Assembly: GCA_937889855.1 (NCBI GenBank)
Contig: CALBYK010000160.1
Span: forward strand, 33,438 to 97,437
Direction of reading: 5' to 3'
Length of the DNA: 64,000 bases
From: an uncultured Prevotella sp.
Lineage (GTDB): Bacteria; Bacteroidota; Bacteroidia; Bacteroidales; Bacteroidaceae
The position numbers and the translations under genes are program-made. The notes below the pieces were generated by a model that searched no databases, was not told the DNA's origin, and saw only the letters and a list, made by a program, of their open reading frames with translations. Of the stretch, positions 1 through 8,624 are shown piece by piece. Each line of letters opens with the position of its first letter. Position 1 is the stretch's first letter.

Positions 1-1645
1 GCTTCAAGGTGTATTCCAATATGGGGCGGTACCACGACTGGAGCTTATCGATAATCTTGTCGGACAGGGTCTTGCGTGTGTGTACCGAGCGGCTGAGTAG
101 CAGGCTGCTTGCCATAGGCACGTAGGTGAGCGAAAGGATGAACGCGCCGAGAATGGCGAAGAACACGGTCAGCGCCATCGGACGGAACATTTTTCCTTCT
201 ATTCCGACTAATGTCATTAGTGGAATGTAGACAATCATGATGATGATCTCACCGAACGCCGCGCTCTGGCGTATGCGCGAGGCGGAGAAATGCACCTCCT
301 CGTCCATCTGGCTTCTGCTGAGGTGGAATGCACTGGTAGTGTGAGCCAGGTAGGCAGCGCGCACTTGCGGGTTGGAGAAGTGTCCGGTGTTGATGTGCGT
401 GACGACAGCCTCGACGATGATTACCGCCGAGTCGACAATCATTCCGAAGTCGATGGCACCCAACGACATCAGGTTGCCGTCGATGCCGAACGCCTTCATC
501 ATGCCGAAGGCGAAGAGCATGGACAGCGGAATGACCGACGCCACGACGAGTCCAGCGCGCCAGTTGCCGAGGAAGAGCACGAGCACGAAGATGACGATGA
601 GTCCGCCCTCCACGAGGTTGCGCGCGATGGTTCCCTCGACGCGCTCGACGAGGTTGGTGCGGTCGATGAATGGCTCTATCACCACGCCCTCGGGCAGTGA
701 CCGCTGTATCTGTCCGATGCGCTCCTTCACGTTCTTTATCACCTCCTGGAAGTTCTCGCCTTTGAGCATGATGGCGATGCCAGCCACCACCTCGCCCTCG
801 CCATTGCGAGTCACGGCGCCGAAGCGTGTGGCATGGCCCTCTCTCACGTTAGCTACGTCGCCTATGCGCACAGGCATCTGGCCAACGGTCTTGATGGTGA
901 TGTCGGCGATGTCCTTGAGCGAGCCTACGCGTCCGATGCCACGTATGTAGTATTGGCTGGAGTTCTCCTCGATGTAGCTTCCGCCCGTGTTGGAGTTGTT
1001 CTTCTCAAGAGCCGAGAACACCTCGCCGACGGTGATGCCGTTGGCGTTGAGGCGTTCGTTGTCAATCGCCACCTCATATTGCTTGACGTATCCGCCCCAG
1101 CCGCTCACCTCGGCAACGCCCGGCGTGCCCGACATCTGCTTGCGCACTATCCAGTCCTGGATGGTGCGCAGCTGGGTGAGTGTATACTTGTTCTCGTAGC
1201 CCTTACGGGCGCGCACGGTGTAGTGGAAAATCTCGCCCAGTCCGGTTGCGATGGGTCCCATCTCCGTGTCGGTGTTTCGGGGCAGTTCCTTGCTGACGGT
1301 TTCAAGCACCTGCGCCACTTGCGACCGTGCCCAGTAGATGTCGGCCGCATCGTCGAACACGAGGGTTATTACCGACAGTCCGCTGCGCGATATGCTGCGT
1401 CGCTCTTCAATGCGCGGGATGTTGGCGAGCGCCATCTCCACGGGAGTCGTTATGTACTGTTCTACCTCCTGCGCCCCGAGCGACGGAGCCTGTGTGATGA
1501 CCTGCACTTGGTTGTTGGTGATGTCGGGCGTGGCGTCGAACGGCAAGTGCACGAGCGACCACACGCCCCATACTATCAGCGCGAGTGTCAGTACACCCAC
1601 AACGAGCTTGTTGTGGATGGAGTATGTTATGAGTTTCTGGAACAT
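1..1645 (-). CDS. Heavy-metal RND efflux pump, CusA/CzcA family (C-terminus beyond window)
   Basis: Inner-membrane proton/metal antiporter subunit expected to form a tripartite complex with the adjacent adaptor and an outer-membrane TolC-type channel. The N-terminal 548 residues are in the window. They start MFQKLITYSIHNKLVVG (first membrane helix) and continue through the porter domain to the membrane segment with GMIVDSAVIIVE, the charged D/E helix typical of the CzcA/CusA subgroup. The start is 12 bases after the adaptor stop, and a strong TAAGGAGG ribosome site overlaps that stop, which implies translational coupling. The metal (Cu/Ag versus Co/Zn/Cd) cannot be decided from this part. The channel gene is not in the window. 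Confidence 0.93.
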   Translation of the reverse strand, partial: MFQKLITYSIHNKLVVGVLTLALIVWGVWSLVHLPFDATPDITNNQVQVITQAPSLGAQEVEQYITTPVEMALANIPRIEERRSISRSGLSVITLVFDDAADIYWARSQVAQVLETVSKELPRNTDTEMGPIATGLGEIFHYTVRARKGYENKYTLTQLRTIQDWIVRKQMSGTPGVAEVSGWGGYVKQYEVAIDNERLNANGITVGEVFSALEKNNSNTGGSYIEENSSQYYIRGIGRVGSLKDIADITIKTVGQMPVRIGDVANVREGHATRFGAVTRNGEGEVVAGIAIMLKGENFQEVIKNVKERIGQIQRSLPEGVVIEPFIDRTNLVERVEGTIARNLVEGGLIVIFVLVLFLGNWRAGLVVASVIPLSMLFAFGMMKAFGIDGNLMSLGAIDFGMIVDSAVIIVEAVVTHINTGHFSNPQVRAAYLAHTTSAFHLSRSQMDEEVHFSASRIRQSAAFGEIIIMIVYIPLMTLVGIEGKMFRPMALTVFFAILGAFILSLTYVPMASSLLLSRSVHTRKTLSDKIIDKLQSWYRPILEYTLK

Positions 1646-1657
1646 GGCTCGCCCTCC

Positions 1658-2851
1658 TTAGTGATTATGCTCCCCATGCTCGCCCGTCATGCTCGCCAGG
1701 TAGAACGCGTTGTCCACGACAACCTTCTTGCCCTTCGTCATATGCTCGCACGGTGAGATTTCCGTGAATCCTTCTTGCGATACGCCAGTCGCAATCTCGT
1801 GGCGCGAGAACGAGTATTTGCCGTTTCTTGGAGTATTGTTAAGGAGAAAAACATAGTTCTTGCCGTCGGCTGTGACGATGGCTTTCGTGGGCACGGCGTT
1901 GCAGAGTTGCCGTCCGGTGGCGATGCTGCCCTGCACGTACATGCCGTCGAAGAGTCGCGCGCCCTTCGTGTTGTCAAGCCGCACGTGGGCAGCAACGGCC
2001 TTTGTGCCGTCGTTGAAATACTGGTTGATGCCATAGATGGTGCCAGAGACCTTCACGCCTGGCTGGTTGGTGAGCGAGAGCAGTACGCGGTCGCCAGTCT
2101 TCACCTTCGCGAGGTCGCGCTCGAACACGTTGAGGTCGGCCTCCACGGCACGGTTATCGCGTATCTTCATCAGCGGGGTCTGCATGTCGGTGTATGAGCC
2201 CAGAGATGCCGTAATCTGGCTCACCGTGCCCGATATAGGCGCATGCACGGGAAACACTGTCGTGAACTTCCCCCCGGCCACAGCCTTCACGCTGATGCCC
2301 ATCTGCTGGAGCTGTCGGCCTATGCCTACGACGCTCGCCTCAGCCACCTTGTAGTCCTTCTGCGCTTGCTGAAGGGTCTTCTTCACGCCCGCGCCGTTCT
2401 GCTGCAGGGTCTGCTGGCGCTGCATCTCAAGCCGCGCCATCTCGGCATCCTTGTAGGCGGAGTAGTACTCGCGCTGGAGTGACACCACGTCGGTGTTCTC
2501 GACGGTTGCCACGGTCTGTCCCTTCCGCACGGTCTGTCCTTCCTTCACGAGTATGGTCTTCACTATTCCGCCCATGAGCGACGCCACGTCGCCCATGCTC
2601 TGCGCGCGCAGGACGAGCTGTCCGCTCACCTGAATTGTCGCGTCGAGCTCGCGCTCCTGCATCTCGCCGAGCCGCAGGTCGACGGTCTTGAACTGTTGCT
2701 GTGTAACGGGGATGTTGTCGAAGTCGACTTCCTCCTCATGGTCGTGTCCGTCATGGTCGCCATGAGCTTCGGCTTTGCTTCCGCTTGTGAAGAAGGTAAA
2801 GCCGGCAAGGGCGATGAGTGTCACCGCCATGATAAATATGATTCTCTTCAT
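1658..2851 (-). CDS. RND efflux periplasmic adaptor (CusB/CzcB-type membrane fusion protein)
   Basis: A 397-residue periplasmic adaptor linking the RND pump to the outer-membrane channel. It has an N-terminal signal or anchor segment (MKRIIFIMAVTLIALAGFTFF), then a His/Asp/Glu-rich stretch HGDHDGHDHEEE at about residues 30-41. Barrel-sandwich hybrid lipoyl halves flank an alpha-hairpin (QREYYSAYKDAEMARLEMQ), followed by a beta-barrel domain. The C-terminus, HGEHNH, is again His-rich. The two His-rich ends are consistent with metal binding in a heavy-metal efflux system. It sits between the small His-rich membrane protein and the pump gene in one operon. Confidence 0.92.
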   Translation of the reverse strand: MKRIIFIMAVTLIALAGFTFFTSGSKAEAHGDHDGHDHEEEVDFDNIPVTQQQFKTVDLRLGEMQERELDATIQVSGQLVLRAQSMGDVASLMGGIVKTILVKEGQTVRKGQTVATVENTDVVSLQREYYSAYKDAEMARLEMQRQQTLQQNGAGVKKTLQQAQKDYKVAEASVVGIGRQLQQMGISVKAVAGGKFTTVFPVHAPISGTVSQITASLGSYTDMQTPLMKIRDNRAVEADLNVFERDLAKVKTGDRVLLSLTNQPGVKVSGTIYGINQYFNDGTKAVAAHVRLDNTKGARLFDGMYVQGSIATGRQLCNAVPTKAIVTADGKNYVFLLNNTPRNGKYSFSRHEIATGVSQEGFTEISPCEHMTKGKKVVVDNAFYLASMTGEHGEHNH

Positions 2852-2929
2852 CTTTTAGTTTTTTAATAATTCTGTTATCTACCTGCAAATTGGTTATAGT
2901 ACTGAGATTTTTGGCAATAGCCAACTGCT

Positions 2930-2950
2930 GCGGAGGCCGGAGACCTCCGC
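2930..2950. repeat. GCGGAGG/CCTCCGC palindromic repeat, copy 1
   Basis: A 21-bp imperfect palindrome (GCGGAGG, seven-base centre, CCTCCGC) between the adaptor gene and the upstream small gene. The same word recurs at 8365, 12751, 14535, 16617, 16736 and 43675, always outside genes. Confidence 0.8.
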
Positions 2951-2971
2951 TACGTATAGAGAGTGAATAAA

Positions 2972-3385
2972 CTAAAAGACAGGAGGTCCTCTCCTTGATA
3001 ATGCCTTCAACGTCCTTAGCCGCAGCGTTGAGGCTGTGTGCTGCCAGTCGGCAGCCACTATGGATGCCGTCGGGCGGAGAGTCCGCACGTCGGGCAAAAT
3101 GGCGGCAATTAATGAGTTGCCGTCGATGATATGGTGGCGAATGTTTTTTGCCACGCTCGCGTTGATGATAAACTTGTGGAGCTGGTGTACGCGGCACGAC
3201 CCACGGTCGCTCTCCTGATGGGAGTGGCTCTTCCCCAGCTCCGCCTCGATGTCGTCGGCGCCGTGCTGACACAGCTCGAACGCCACGCACACGCGCTCGT
3301 AGTGATGGTGGTGCATCACTACGGTTGACAGCAACACCATGAGTGTCGCCATCCATGTGCAGAATATGGAGAGCCGGTTGGTCAT
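2972..3385 (-). CDS. Small His-rich single-pass membrane protein preceding efflux genes (DUF6769-like)
   Basis: A 137-residue protein starting MTNRLSIFCTWMATLMVLLS. One hydrophobic segment is followed at once by VVMHHHHYERVCVAFELC, then a further HSHQ motif. Short Bacteroidales proteins with this membrane-anchor plus HHHH layout are found upstream of heavy-metal RND operons; assignment to DUF6769 is from memory and tentative. A start at residue 1 of this call avoids a longer extension that would run across the probable promoter at 3394. Position and His content suggest a metal-sensing or metal-handling accessory role for the efflux pump. That role is inference. Confidence 0.6.
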   Translation of the reverse strand: MTNRLSIFCTWMATLMVLLSTVVMHHHHYERVCVAFELCQHGADDIEAELGKSHSHQESDRGSCRVHQLHKFIINASVAKNIRHHIIDGNSLIAAILPDVRTLRPTASIVAADWQHTASTLRLRTLKALSRRGPPVF

Positions 3386-3388
3386 TAC

Positions 3389-3430
3389 GGTTGCAAAGTT
3401 ACTTAAAACAAGTTGCAACCGGGTTGCAAA
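3389..3430 (-). promoter_or_regulatory. Candidate promoter and operator of the efflux operon
   Basis: On the minus strand TAACTTTG (3394-3401) matches the Bacteroidetes -7 element and lies just upstream of the start at 3385. It overlaps an inverted repeat, GGTTGCAA (3389-3396) and TTGCAACC (3413-3420), followed by a third GGTTGCAA (3422-3429). The arrangement suggests a repressor or sensor site. No well-spaced -33 TTTG is visible. Confidence 0.4.
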
Positions 3431-3494
3431 CAAGTATAAAAGTTATATTGATGTCGTGCGGCGGATTAATGGATGTCGTGAAAAAAGACTTCAA

Positions 3495-3582
3495 CAGTTG
3501 TCTCACATCGAACGCGATGAGTGCTCGTATCGAACGATGTGAGTGCTCGTATCGTTCGATATGAATGTTCATACCGTTCGAT
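3495..3582. repeat. Degenerate tandem array, 4 x 22 bp
   Basis: Four consecutive 22-base units begin at 3495, 3517, 3539 and 3561. The last three share GAGTGCTCGTATCG-like left parts and the palindromic core ATCG(AA/TT)CGAT. The first unit is more diverged (about 12 of 22 positions match unit 2). The spacer between the efflux operon and the DUF2851 gene shows no coding signal. Confidence 0.7.
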
Positions 3583-3662
3583 ATGAGCCAACATTCATTG
3601 TCGTTTAGCGCGGCAAGTGGATATCCGTGGCGGAGGTCTCAGGATGAGTCTACGGATGAGTC

Positions 3663-3679
3663 GGGGGCGGGACGCCCCC
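3663..3679 (-). terminator. Hairpin after the DUF2851 gene
   Basis: GGGGGCG / CGCCCCC with a three-base loop lies 9 bases beyond the DUF2851 stop codon. No clear T-run follows, so its role as a terminator is inferred. Its GGGAGAGGGGGCG-type sequence recurs near 24660 and 25190. Confidence 0.45.
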
Positions 3680-3687
3680 TCTCCCAG

Positions 3688-4980
3688 TTATTTTTTCATG
3701 CTGTAGTAGCCGAACCGGCAGCGTAGGCAGTTGCGGCGCTCGCAGTAGCGCGTGTGCAGTTGTATGATGGCCTGCGTGTCGGCGGCGTTGTCGGCGCGCA
3801 AGCCACACTCCTGCCAAAGGCGTATGTGGGTGTTGTCCTCGGGCGGAAGTGTCTCGAGAAATTCGGCGGCGCGCTCTATGAGCTGCTCGTCTTGGCGGTG
3901 GCAGCCGTAGGCGTGGAGCATGGGCACTACGGCGTTGATGATGAGAATGTCGATGGATGAGGCAGAGAGATGCTTAGAGCTGGGGCGCGACTCGTTGCCG
4001 AAGGTGTAGTGCGTGCGCCAGTAGTCGCTCACCTCCGACTGCAATGTGCGGCGCACATCGTCGAGTGTCTTGCAGGCAGCGACGGCACTTAGGTCGGCAC
4101 GCCGCGAGCAATAGAGCGTGGCGAGCTGCGAGAGGCGGATATAAGGGAAGTTCTGCGGACGCAGACGAAGAAACCGCCATGTCTGTCGGGACATGGCTGC
4201 GAGCGAGAACTTATGGGCGAGATAAGTCCACTCGCTCCTTAGACGGTTGAAATAAGGGTCTTGGGTGGCTGCCGCGCGCTGTCGCTCGTTCATGGCATCG
4301 GCATCGAGCAGTCCGGCATAGCCGAGGAAGAGAGCCTCCACCTGGAACGGGTCGTCGCGGTGGTGGCCCACCTGCATCAGCGGCAACTGTGTCGCCCATT
4401 GCTCGAACGCCTCGCTGTTGACCCCGAATCCGAAGCTGCGGGCTATCGTGGCGAAGAACGCGTTCTCCCATGATCCGCCGGCGGTCTTCACGCGCTGTTT
4501 GATGGCATCGCACTTGTCGGATAGTCGCTCGGCGGCGAGCGCGCTCATCCAGGAGTGGACGGCGAGGCTCGGCAGATTGAGCACAGTGTCGCGGCACGGC
4601 GGATAGCGGTCGGCTGCGAGCAGTCGGCGGTAGTTCTGCATGATGTGCGGCGGAACCTCCAGTTGCATCTGTGGCGGGCGTGAGCCGTCGGCAGTCACCA
4701 CGTCGGCGTCGATGACCGAGGCAACGTGCAGCACCACGTTGTTGTATGCCGCGTCGTGGTCGTGCCCGTGCAGGAACCAGTCGGCGGAACGCTCGTGTAT
4801 CTCCACGTTGCCTACCCACAGCGTGCCGCCTATCTTTATCTTCGCGTTGAAGAAGTCGGGACCCGCGTTGCGGTTGTGCAGTCCGGGGTCGATAATCTCC
4901 ACTGGCAGTCCGCCGGTGGTGCGCAACTCGTGGAGCGGCAGTATGCGGTGCTTCCAGATGTAGTGGAGGAGTAGTTCCAT
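3688..4980 (-). CDS. DUF2851 family protein
   Basis: A 430-residue protein typical in length and N-terminus for DUF2851 (MELLLHYIWKHRIL, then GLHNRNAGPDFFNAKIKIGG, then GNVEIHERSADWFLHGHDHDAAYNNVVLHV). The conserved acidic/His residues in that N-terminal block resemble a nuclease-like fold, but the biochemical function is unknown. It starts 37 bases after ruvB on the same strand and is probably co-transcribed with it. A TAACTTTG -7 motif on the minus strand at 5003-5010 could provide a second promoter. Confidence 0.9.
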   Translation of the reverse strand: MELLLHYIWKHRILPLHELRTTGGLPVEIIDPGLHNRNAGPDFFNAKIKIGGTLWVGNVEIHERSADWFLHGHDHDAAYNNVVLHVASVIDADVVTADGSRPPQMQLEVPPHIMQNYRRLLAADRYPPCRDTVLNLPSLAVHSWMSALAAERLSDKCDAIKQRVKTAGGSWENAFFATIARSFGFGVNSEAFEQWATQLPLMQVGHHRDDPFQVEALFLGYAGLLDADAMNERQRAAATQDPYFNRLRSEWTYLAHKFSLAAMSRQTWRFLRLRPQNFPYIRLSQLATLYCSRRADLSAVAACKTLDDVRRTLQSEVSDYWRTHYTFGNESRPSSKHLSASSIDILIINAVVPMLHAYGCHRQDEQLIERAAEFLETLPPEDNTHIRLWQECGLRADNAADTQAIIQLHTRYCERRNCLRCRFGYYSMKK

Positions 4981-5017
4981 AGGATGTTGTTTAGGTTTGT
5001 CGCAAAGTTACGTGTTT

Positions 5018-6055
5018 TTAGTCGAACAGACTCGGTTCGGCGGCGTTGCTGCCCGCTGTCATGGGCCGTCCGAGATGCTGGTAGGCGAGGGGAGTGACCA
5101 TGCGTCCGCGCGGCGTGCGCTTGATGAATCCCTCCATGATGAGGTAAGGCTCGTACACTTCCTCCACGGTGCCGGTGTCCTCGCCGATGGCGGTGGCGAT
5201 GGTCGAGACGCCGACGGGTCCGCCACGGAACTTGTCGATGATGGTTAGAAGTATCTTGTTGTCAATCTCGTCCAGTCCGTACTGGTCGATGTTGAGTGCT
5301 GACAAAGAGAGACGTGCTATGTCGCGGTCGATGCGTCCGTTGCCCTTCACCTGCGCGAAGTCGCGCACGCGGCGCAGCAGGGCGTTGGCGATACGTGGCG
5401 TGCCGCGAGAACGACGTGCTATCTCAATGGCGGCATCGTCGTCGATGGGCACCTTCATTATCATTGCCGAGCGCTTGATGATGCGCTGCAAGGTCTCCGG
5501 TCCATAATACTCCAGGTGGAGGTTGATGCCGAAGCGTGCGCGCAGCGGAGCGGTGAGCAAACCGCTGCGTGTTGTAGCGCCCACGAGAGTGAAGGGGTTG
5601 AGGTCGATCTGTATGGAGCGTGCCGACGGACCCTTGTCAATCATGATGTCGATGCGGTAGTCCTCCATCGCCGAGTAGAGATATTCCTCGACGACTGGCG
5701 AGAGGCGGTGTATCTCGTCGATGAAGAGCACGTCGCGCGGTTCGAGCGACGTGAGTATGCCGGCGAGGTCGCCCGGCTTGTCGAGTACCGGTCCGCTCGT
5801 TATCTTGAAGCCCACGCCAAGCTCGTTGGCGATGATGTTGCTCAGTGTTGTTTTTCCTAAGCCCGGAGGGCCGTGGAGCAATGTGTGGTCGAGTGGCTCG
5901 CCACGATACTTGGCTGCCTCGACGAACACCTCAAGGTTCTCCACCACCTTCTGCTGTCCGCTGAAGTCGCCAAACTTTAATGGGCGAAGCGCGTTCTCAA
6001 AGTCCTTCTCGCCCTTCGAGACCTGCTCGCCGCGTATGTCGAAATCTTCTTCCAT
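5018..6055 (-). CDS. ruvB: Holliday junction branch-migration helicase RuvB
   Basis: ATP-driven motor of the RuvABC resolvasome; the 345 residues match the family. Walker A is GPPGLGKT (about 62-69) and Walker B FIDEIH (about 111-116). Sensor-type GATTRSG and the C-terminal winged helix ([17 protein letters not shown]) are also present. The start [11 protein letters not shown] is chosen over an in-frame ATG ten codons upstream because it matches RuvB N-termini. It is followed by the DUF2851 gene. ruvA and ruvC are not in the window. Confidence 0.97.
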   Translation of the reverse strand: MEEDFDIRGEQVSKGEKDFENALRPLKFGDFSGQQKVVENLEVFVEAAKYRGEPLDHTLLHGPPGLGKTTLSNIIANELGVGFKITSGPVLDKPGDLAGILTSLEPRDVLFIDEIHRLSPVVEEYLYSAMEDYRIDIMIDKGPSARSIQIDLNPFTLVGATTRSGLLTAPLRARFGINLHLEYYGPETLQRIIKRSAMIMKVPIDDDAAIEIARRSRGTPRIANALLRRVRDFAQVKGNGRIDRDIARLSLSALNIDQYGLDEIDNKILLTIIDKFRGGPVGVSTIATAIGEDTGTVEEVYEPYLIMEGFIKRTPRGRMVTPLAYQHLGRPMTAGSNAAEPSLFD

Positions 6056-6070
6056 TGTTGTTGTCTTAAG

Positions 6071-6169
6071 TTGACGAGTTGACAAGTTGACGAGCTGTTT
6101 GTTGATGTGACCTAAGAATCAGATTCCTATTCAAACACTATCAGCTTGTCAACTCGTTTACTTGTCAAC
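6071..6169. repeat. Inverted repeat of TTGAC(G/A)AG words upstream of ruvB
   Basis: GTTGACGAGTTGACAAGTTG (from 6070) is mirrored by CAGCTTGTCAACTCGTTTAC (from 6142). This gives long imperfect arms made of short repeated words around a 44-base centre. It lies between ruvB and the DUF2442 gene and could fold as a hairpin in the leader or as a terminator of the upstream pair. Confidence 0.6.
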
Positions 6170-6183
6170 CCGTCTACTTTATT

Positions 6184-6468
6184 TTATATTCTGTCCAATT
6201 CGTTACGCTTCATTATCAGAGGGTAACGCTCGGGGTGTTTCAGACTGTCGATCTCCAAGTCAACGTCAAGGTTAGGCCATTCAATGGCGTTGCGTCCGCT
6301 CATCTGCACGTTGAGAGCGTCCGCGATACTTGCATCGCGCATCCATGGAATTCGGTTGTAGGAGAGGAAGTAGTCCTGTCCAAGTACGGAAATCATCAGT
6401 CCCTTGTCATTTATCATCAAGACGCTTACCGACGTGTCTTGTGAACTTGACCTTAAAGTCGTCTCCAT
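6184..6468 (-). CDS. DUF2442 domain protein
   Basis: A 94-residue protein. The DUF2442-like part is the segment from ISVLGQDYFLSYNRIPWMRDAS through NAIEWPNLDVDLEIDSLKHPERYP, including the conserved W-x-x-L-D-x-D-(I/L) ending. It overlaps the upstream DUF4160 gene. With the ATG at 6468 the overlap is 62 bases; a second ATG at 6417 (MINDKG) would reduce it to 11. Either way translation is likely coupled. Such pairs are common in accessory DNA, but their function is not established. Confidence 0.82.
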   Translation of the reverse strand: METTLRSSSQDTSVSVLMINDKGLMISVLGQDYFLSYNRIPWMRDASIADALNVQMSGRNAIEWPNLDVDLEIDSLKHPERYPLIMKRNELDRI

Positions 6469-6661
6469 ATTCTGTGATAATTTGTTCTACGAAACTAAGT
6501 TCTTTACTGCTGAACCCATAATTCTCTGCCAATTCAATTCCCGGCTCAAGCCAATATTTGGCTTCTTTCTCAGCTTTAATGACATGTATATGTATTCGTG
6601 CCTCCTCGTTGGAGTATATTTTGAACACATAACCATTTTGCTCTTTGAATTTTGGACTCAT
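6407..6661 (-). CDS. DUF4160 domain protein
   Basis: An 84-residue protein with the family pattern KIYSNEEARIHIHVIKAEKEAKYWLEP, ending ...FKVKFTRHVGKRLDDK. DUF4160 proteins are usually encoded directly before DUF2442 proteins, as here, and the pair has a toxin-antitoxin-like gene layout without proven activity. A minus-strand TAACTTTG (-7 type) at 6687-6694 lies 26 bases upstream of the start. Confidence 0.85.
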   Translation of the reverse strand: MSPKFKEQNGYVFKIYSNEEARIHIHVIKAEKEAKYWLEPGIELAENYGFSSKELSFVEQIITEYGDDFKVKFTRHVGKRLDDK

Positions 6662-6714
6662 GTGTTATTGTTTTATCTTTGTTTTGCAAAGTTAATGGAT
6701 TTTATTCAGAAAAC

Positions 6715-6745
6715 TTTGCCAAACCGCATAAATCAGCTATCTTTG
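6715..6745 (+). promoter_or_regulatory. Bacteroidetes-type promoter of the AAA/PD-(D/E)XK gene
   Basis: TTTG (6715-6718), 19 bases, TATCTTTG (6738-6745). This is a full match to the TTTG-N19-TAnnTTTG consensus, 27 bases before the start codon at 6773. Confidence 0.75.
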
Positions 6746-6772
6746 TGACATAAACCAAACTCGGAGAAAACG

Positions 6773-8353
6773 ATGACAGAACTCAGCGACAGAAGATTAC
6801 CCGTGGGTATCCAGTCTTTCTATGAAATCAGGGAGAATGGATACTTGTATGTTGACAAGACCGACTTGATATGGAACCTTGCCAACAAGGGCAGAAAGTA
6901 CAATTACTTGAGCCGTCCGCGTCGCTTCGGAAAGTCGGTGCTCGTGGATACCCTCCAGGCTTATTTCGAGGGGGAGAAGAGCCTTTTCGAGGGCCTGCGC
7001 ATAATGGAACTGGAGAAGGACTGGACCAAACGCCCCGTCATACGCCTTGACATGAGTAGGGGCGGAGCCAGTGCCAATACATTGCGCTCCTATCTCGACA
7101 TACGCTTTGGCGAATACGAAGAAGTTTATGGCATCACCCCCAAGGCAACAGCAGGTCTTGCCGACCGCTTCCACGGCATCATGGCTACCGCTTGCAAGCA
7201 GACAGGGCAGCAGGTGGCGATACTCATCGACGAGTACGACTCGCCCCTTCAGCACTCGTGGCTCACTCCCGAACACGACGCCTGCACGGCAGTCTATCGC
7301 GAGGTGTTCGCCATACTTAAGGCTGACGACTACTACGAGAAGTTCGTGTTCATCACGGGCATCACCAAGTTCACGCAGATATCGCTCTTCTCCGTGCTCA
7401 ACAATCTCAGCAACATCAGTTTCGACGGGCAGTTCGCCCCGCTGTGCGGCATCACCCAGCAGGAGATTACCGACAACTTCATGCCCGAGATTGAGGCGAT
7501 GGGCAAGAAGAACGGCTGGACAGTGGAGGAGACCATAGAGCAACTGAAAGCCAATTACGACGGCTACCACTTCAGCCGCCACAACATGGTGGACGTGTTC
7601 AATCCGTTCAGCCTTGTCAATTCCTTGGCAGATGGAGAAATAAAGAACTACTGGGCATCGTCAGGCGCCACTTCGCTGCTGCCGAAGTTTGTCAGCGACA
7701 TGGAGATAAGGCTGAAGGATTTTGACAACTGCGCGTTGATAAGCCCCGTAATCGAGACATCGGACGTGACGGGCGGCGGCGCCGAACTGTTTCTCTACCA
7801 GTCGGGCTACCTCACCATCAAGGGCTACATGAACGGGCTCTATCTTCTCGGCATACCTAACCATGAGGTGCGCCAGGCTCTCTACGAGACTGTGCTCCCG
7901 GCACTGGCGATGCGCCGCTCGGGCGACATACAGTCCACGCAGGCGTTCCTGTACATGCATCTGATGCTCGGCAATGTTGACGAGGCGAAGAAATACCTCA
8001 AGGCATTGGTTGCCGACGTGCCATACAGCAACAAGAAGCTCGCCTCGATGGACATGGAGGAACGCTACCGCCTAATCATGAGCACCATCTTCAATGCCAT
8101 AGGCTGCCGCGTGGAGGTGGAGAAGATGATTGCCACGGGCCGTATCGACATGGTGGTGGAGCTGCACGGCAACGTCTATGTCATGGAACTGAAGCTCACG
8201 AAGAACGGCGGCATCGCAGCTGCCGAGCGTCAGATACGCGACAACCGTTATGCCGAGCCGTTCAAGACTCCCGGCCACAAGGTGTTCGCGCTTGCCGTGG
8301 AACTCGACGACATGGGCAAGGGACTGATTGACTGGAAACTGGTGGAGGAATAA
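6773..8353 (+). CDS. AAA-ATPase-like protein with C-terminal PD-(D/E)XK nuclease domain
   Basis: A 526-residue protein of the large Bacteroidetes 'predicted AAA-ATPase / PDDEXK_9 (DUF1703)' family. The degenerate Walker A RPRRFGKS is at about 48-54 and Walker B LIDEYDSP at about 151. The C-terminal nuclease core has D459 (GRID) and E472-L-K474 (MELKL), so the nuclease residues look intact. The family occurs in many paralogous copies per genome and its cellular role is unknown; mobile-element or defence association is inference. The gene has its own promoter and is divergent from the DUF4160/DUF2442 pair. A dispersed palindrome follows 11 bases after the stop. Confidence 0.9.
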   Translation: MTELSDRRLPVGIQSFYEIRENGYLYVDKTDLIWNLANKGRKYNYLSRPRRFGKSVLVDTLQAYFEGEKSLFEGLRIMELEKDWTKRPVIRLDMSRGGASANTLRSYLDIRFGEYEEVYGITPKATAGLADRFHGIMATACKQTGQQVAILIDEYDSPLQHSWLTPEHDACTAVYREVFAILKADDYYEKFVFITGITKFTQISLFSVLNNLSNISFDGQFAPLCGITQQEITDNFMPEIEAMGKKNGWTVEETIEQLKANYDGYHFSRHNMVDVFNPFSLVNSLADGEIKNYWASSGATSLLPKFVSDMEIRLKDFDNCALISPVIETSDVTGGGAELFLYQSGYLTIKGYMNGLYLLGIPNHEVRQALYETVLPALAMRRSGDIQSTQAFLYMHLMLGNVDEAKKYLKALVADVPYSNKKLASMDMEERYRLIMSTIFNAIGCRVEVEKMIATGRIDMVVELHGNVYVMELKLTKNGGIAAAERQIRDNRYAEPFKTPGHKVFALAVELDDMGKGLIDWKLVEE

Positions 8354-8364
8354 TAAAAACCGTG

Positions 8365-8385
8365 GCGGAGGTCTCCGGCCTCCGC
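8365..8385. repeat. GCGGAGG/CCTCCGC palindromic repeat, copy 2
   Basis: Same word as at 2930 in the opposite orientation (GCGGAGGTCTCC...), immediately after the AAA/PD-(D/E)XK gene. The extended flank CCGTGGCGG is shared with copies at 12751, 14535 and 16617. Confidence 0.8.
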
Positions 8386-8480
8386 TGCAGCCAGTCAGGA
8401 CACTGAATCTTTACATTATTTCTCATATGCATATCATTAAAGCATTAAATAAGTGAGTGTGCAAATTTATCTTTACATAT

Positions 8481-8582
8481 AGTAGGAGGTACGGCCTCCG
8501 AGCCGTACCACGCAAATAATGCGAATGTACAAAGTTTGTAATAAGCCGATGCGTGGTACGGCTCGGAGGCCGTACCTCCTAC
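8481..8582. repeat. 102-bp element with about 32-bp near-perfect inverted arms
   Basis: Left arm 8481-8513 (AGTAGGAGGTACGGCC...) and right arm 8550-8582 (...GGCCGTACCTCCTAC) are reverse complements around a centre of about 36 bases. The left flank TTATCTTTACATAT recurs at 21502 next to a related hairpin. The shape is that of a MITE-like or RNA-hairpin element. It sits directly upstream of the AT-rich nuclease gene. Confidence 0.75.
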
Positions 8583-8624
8583 AATTTGTCGCTAATATAT
8601 AAAATTAATTCTGAGCAGTTACTT

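Noticed and set aside
833..1756. Open plus-strand frame of 307 codons across the RND pump N-terminus
   Set aside because: Antisense to a clear CusA/CzcA gene; the protein sequence has no recognisable features and spans the adaptor-pump junction.
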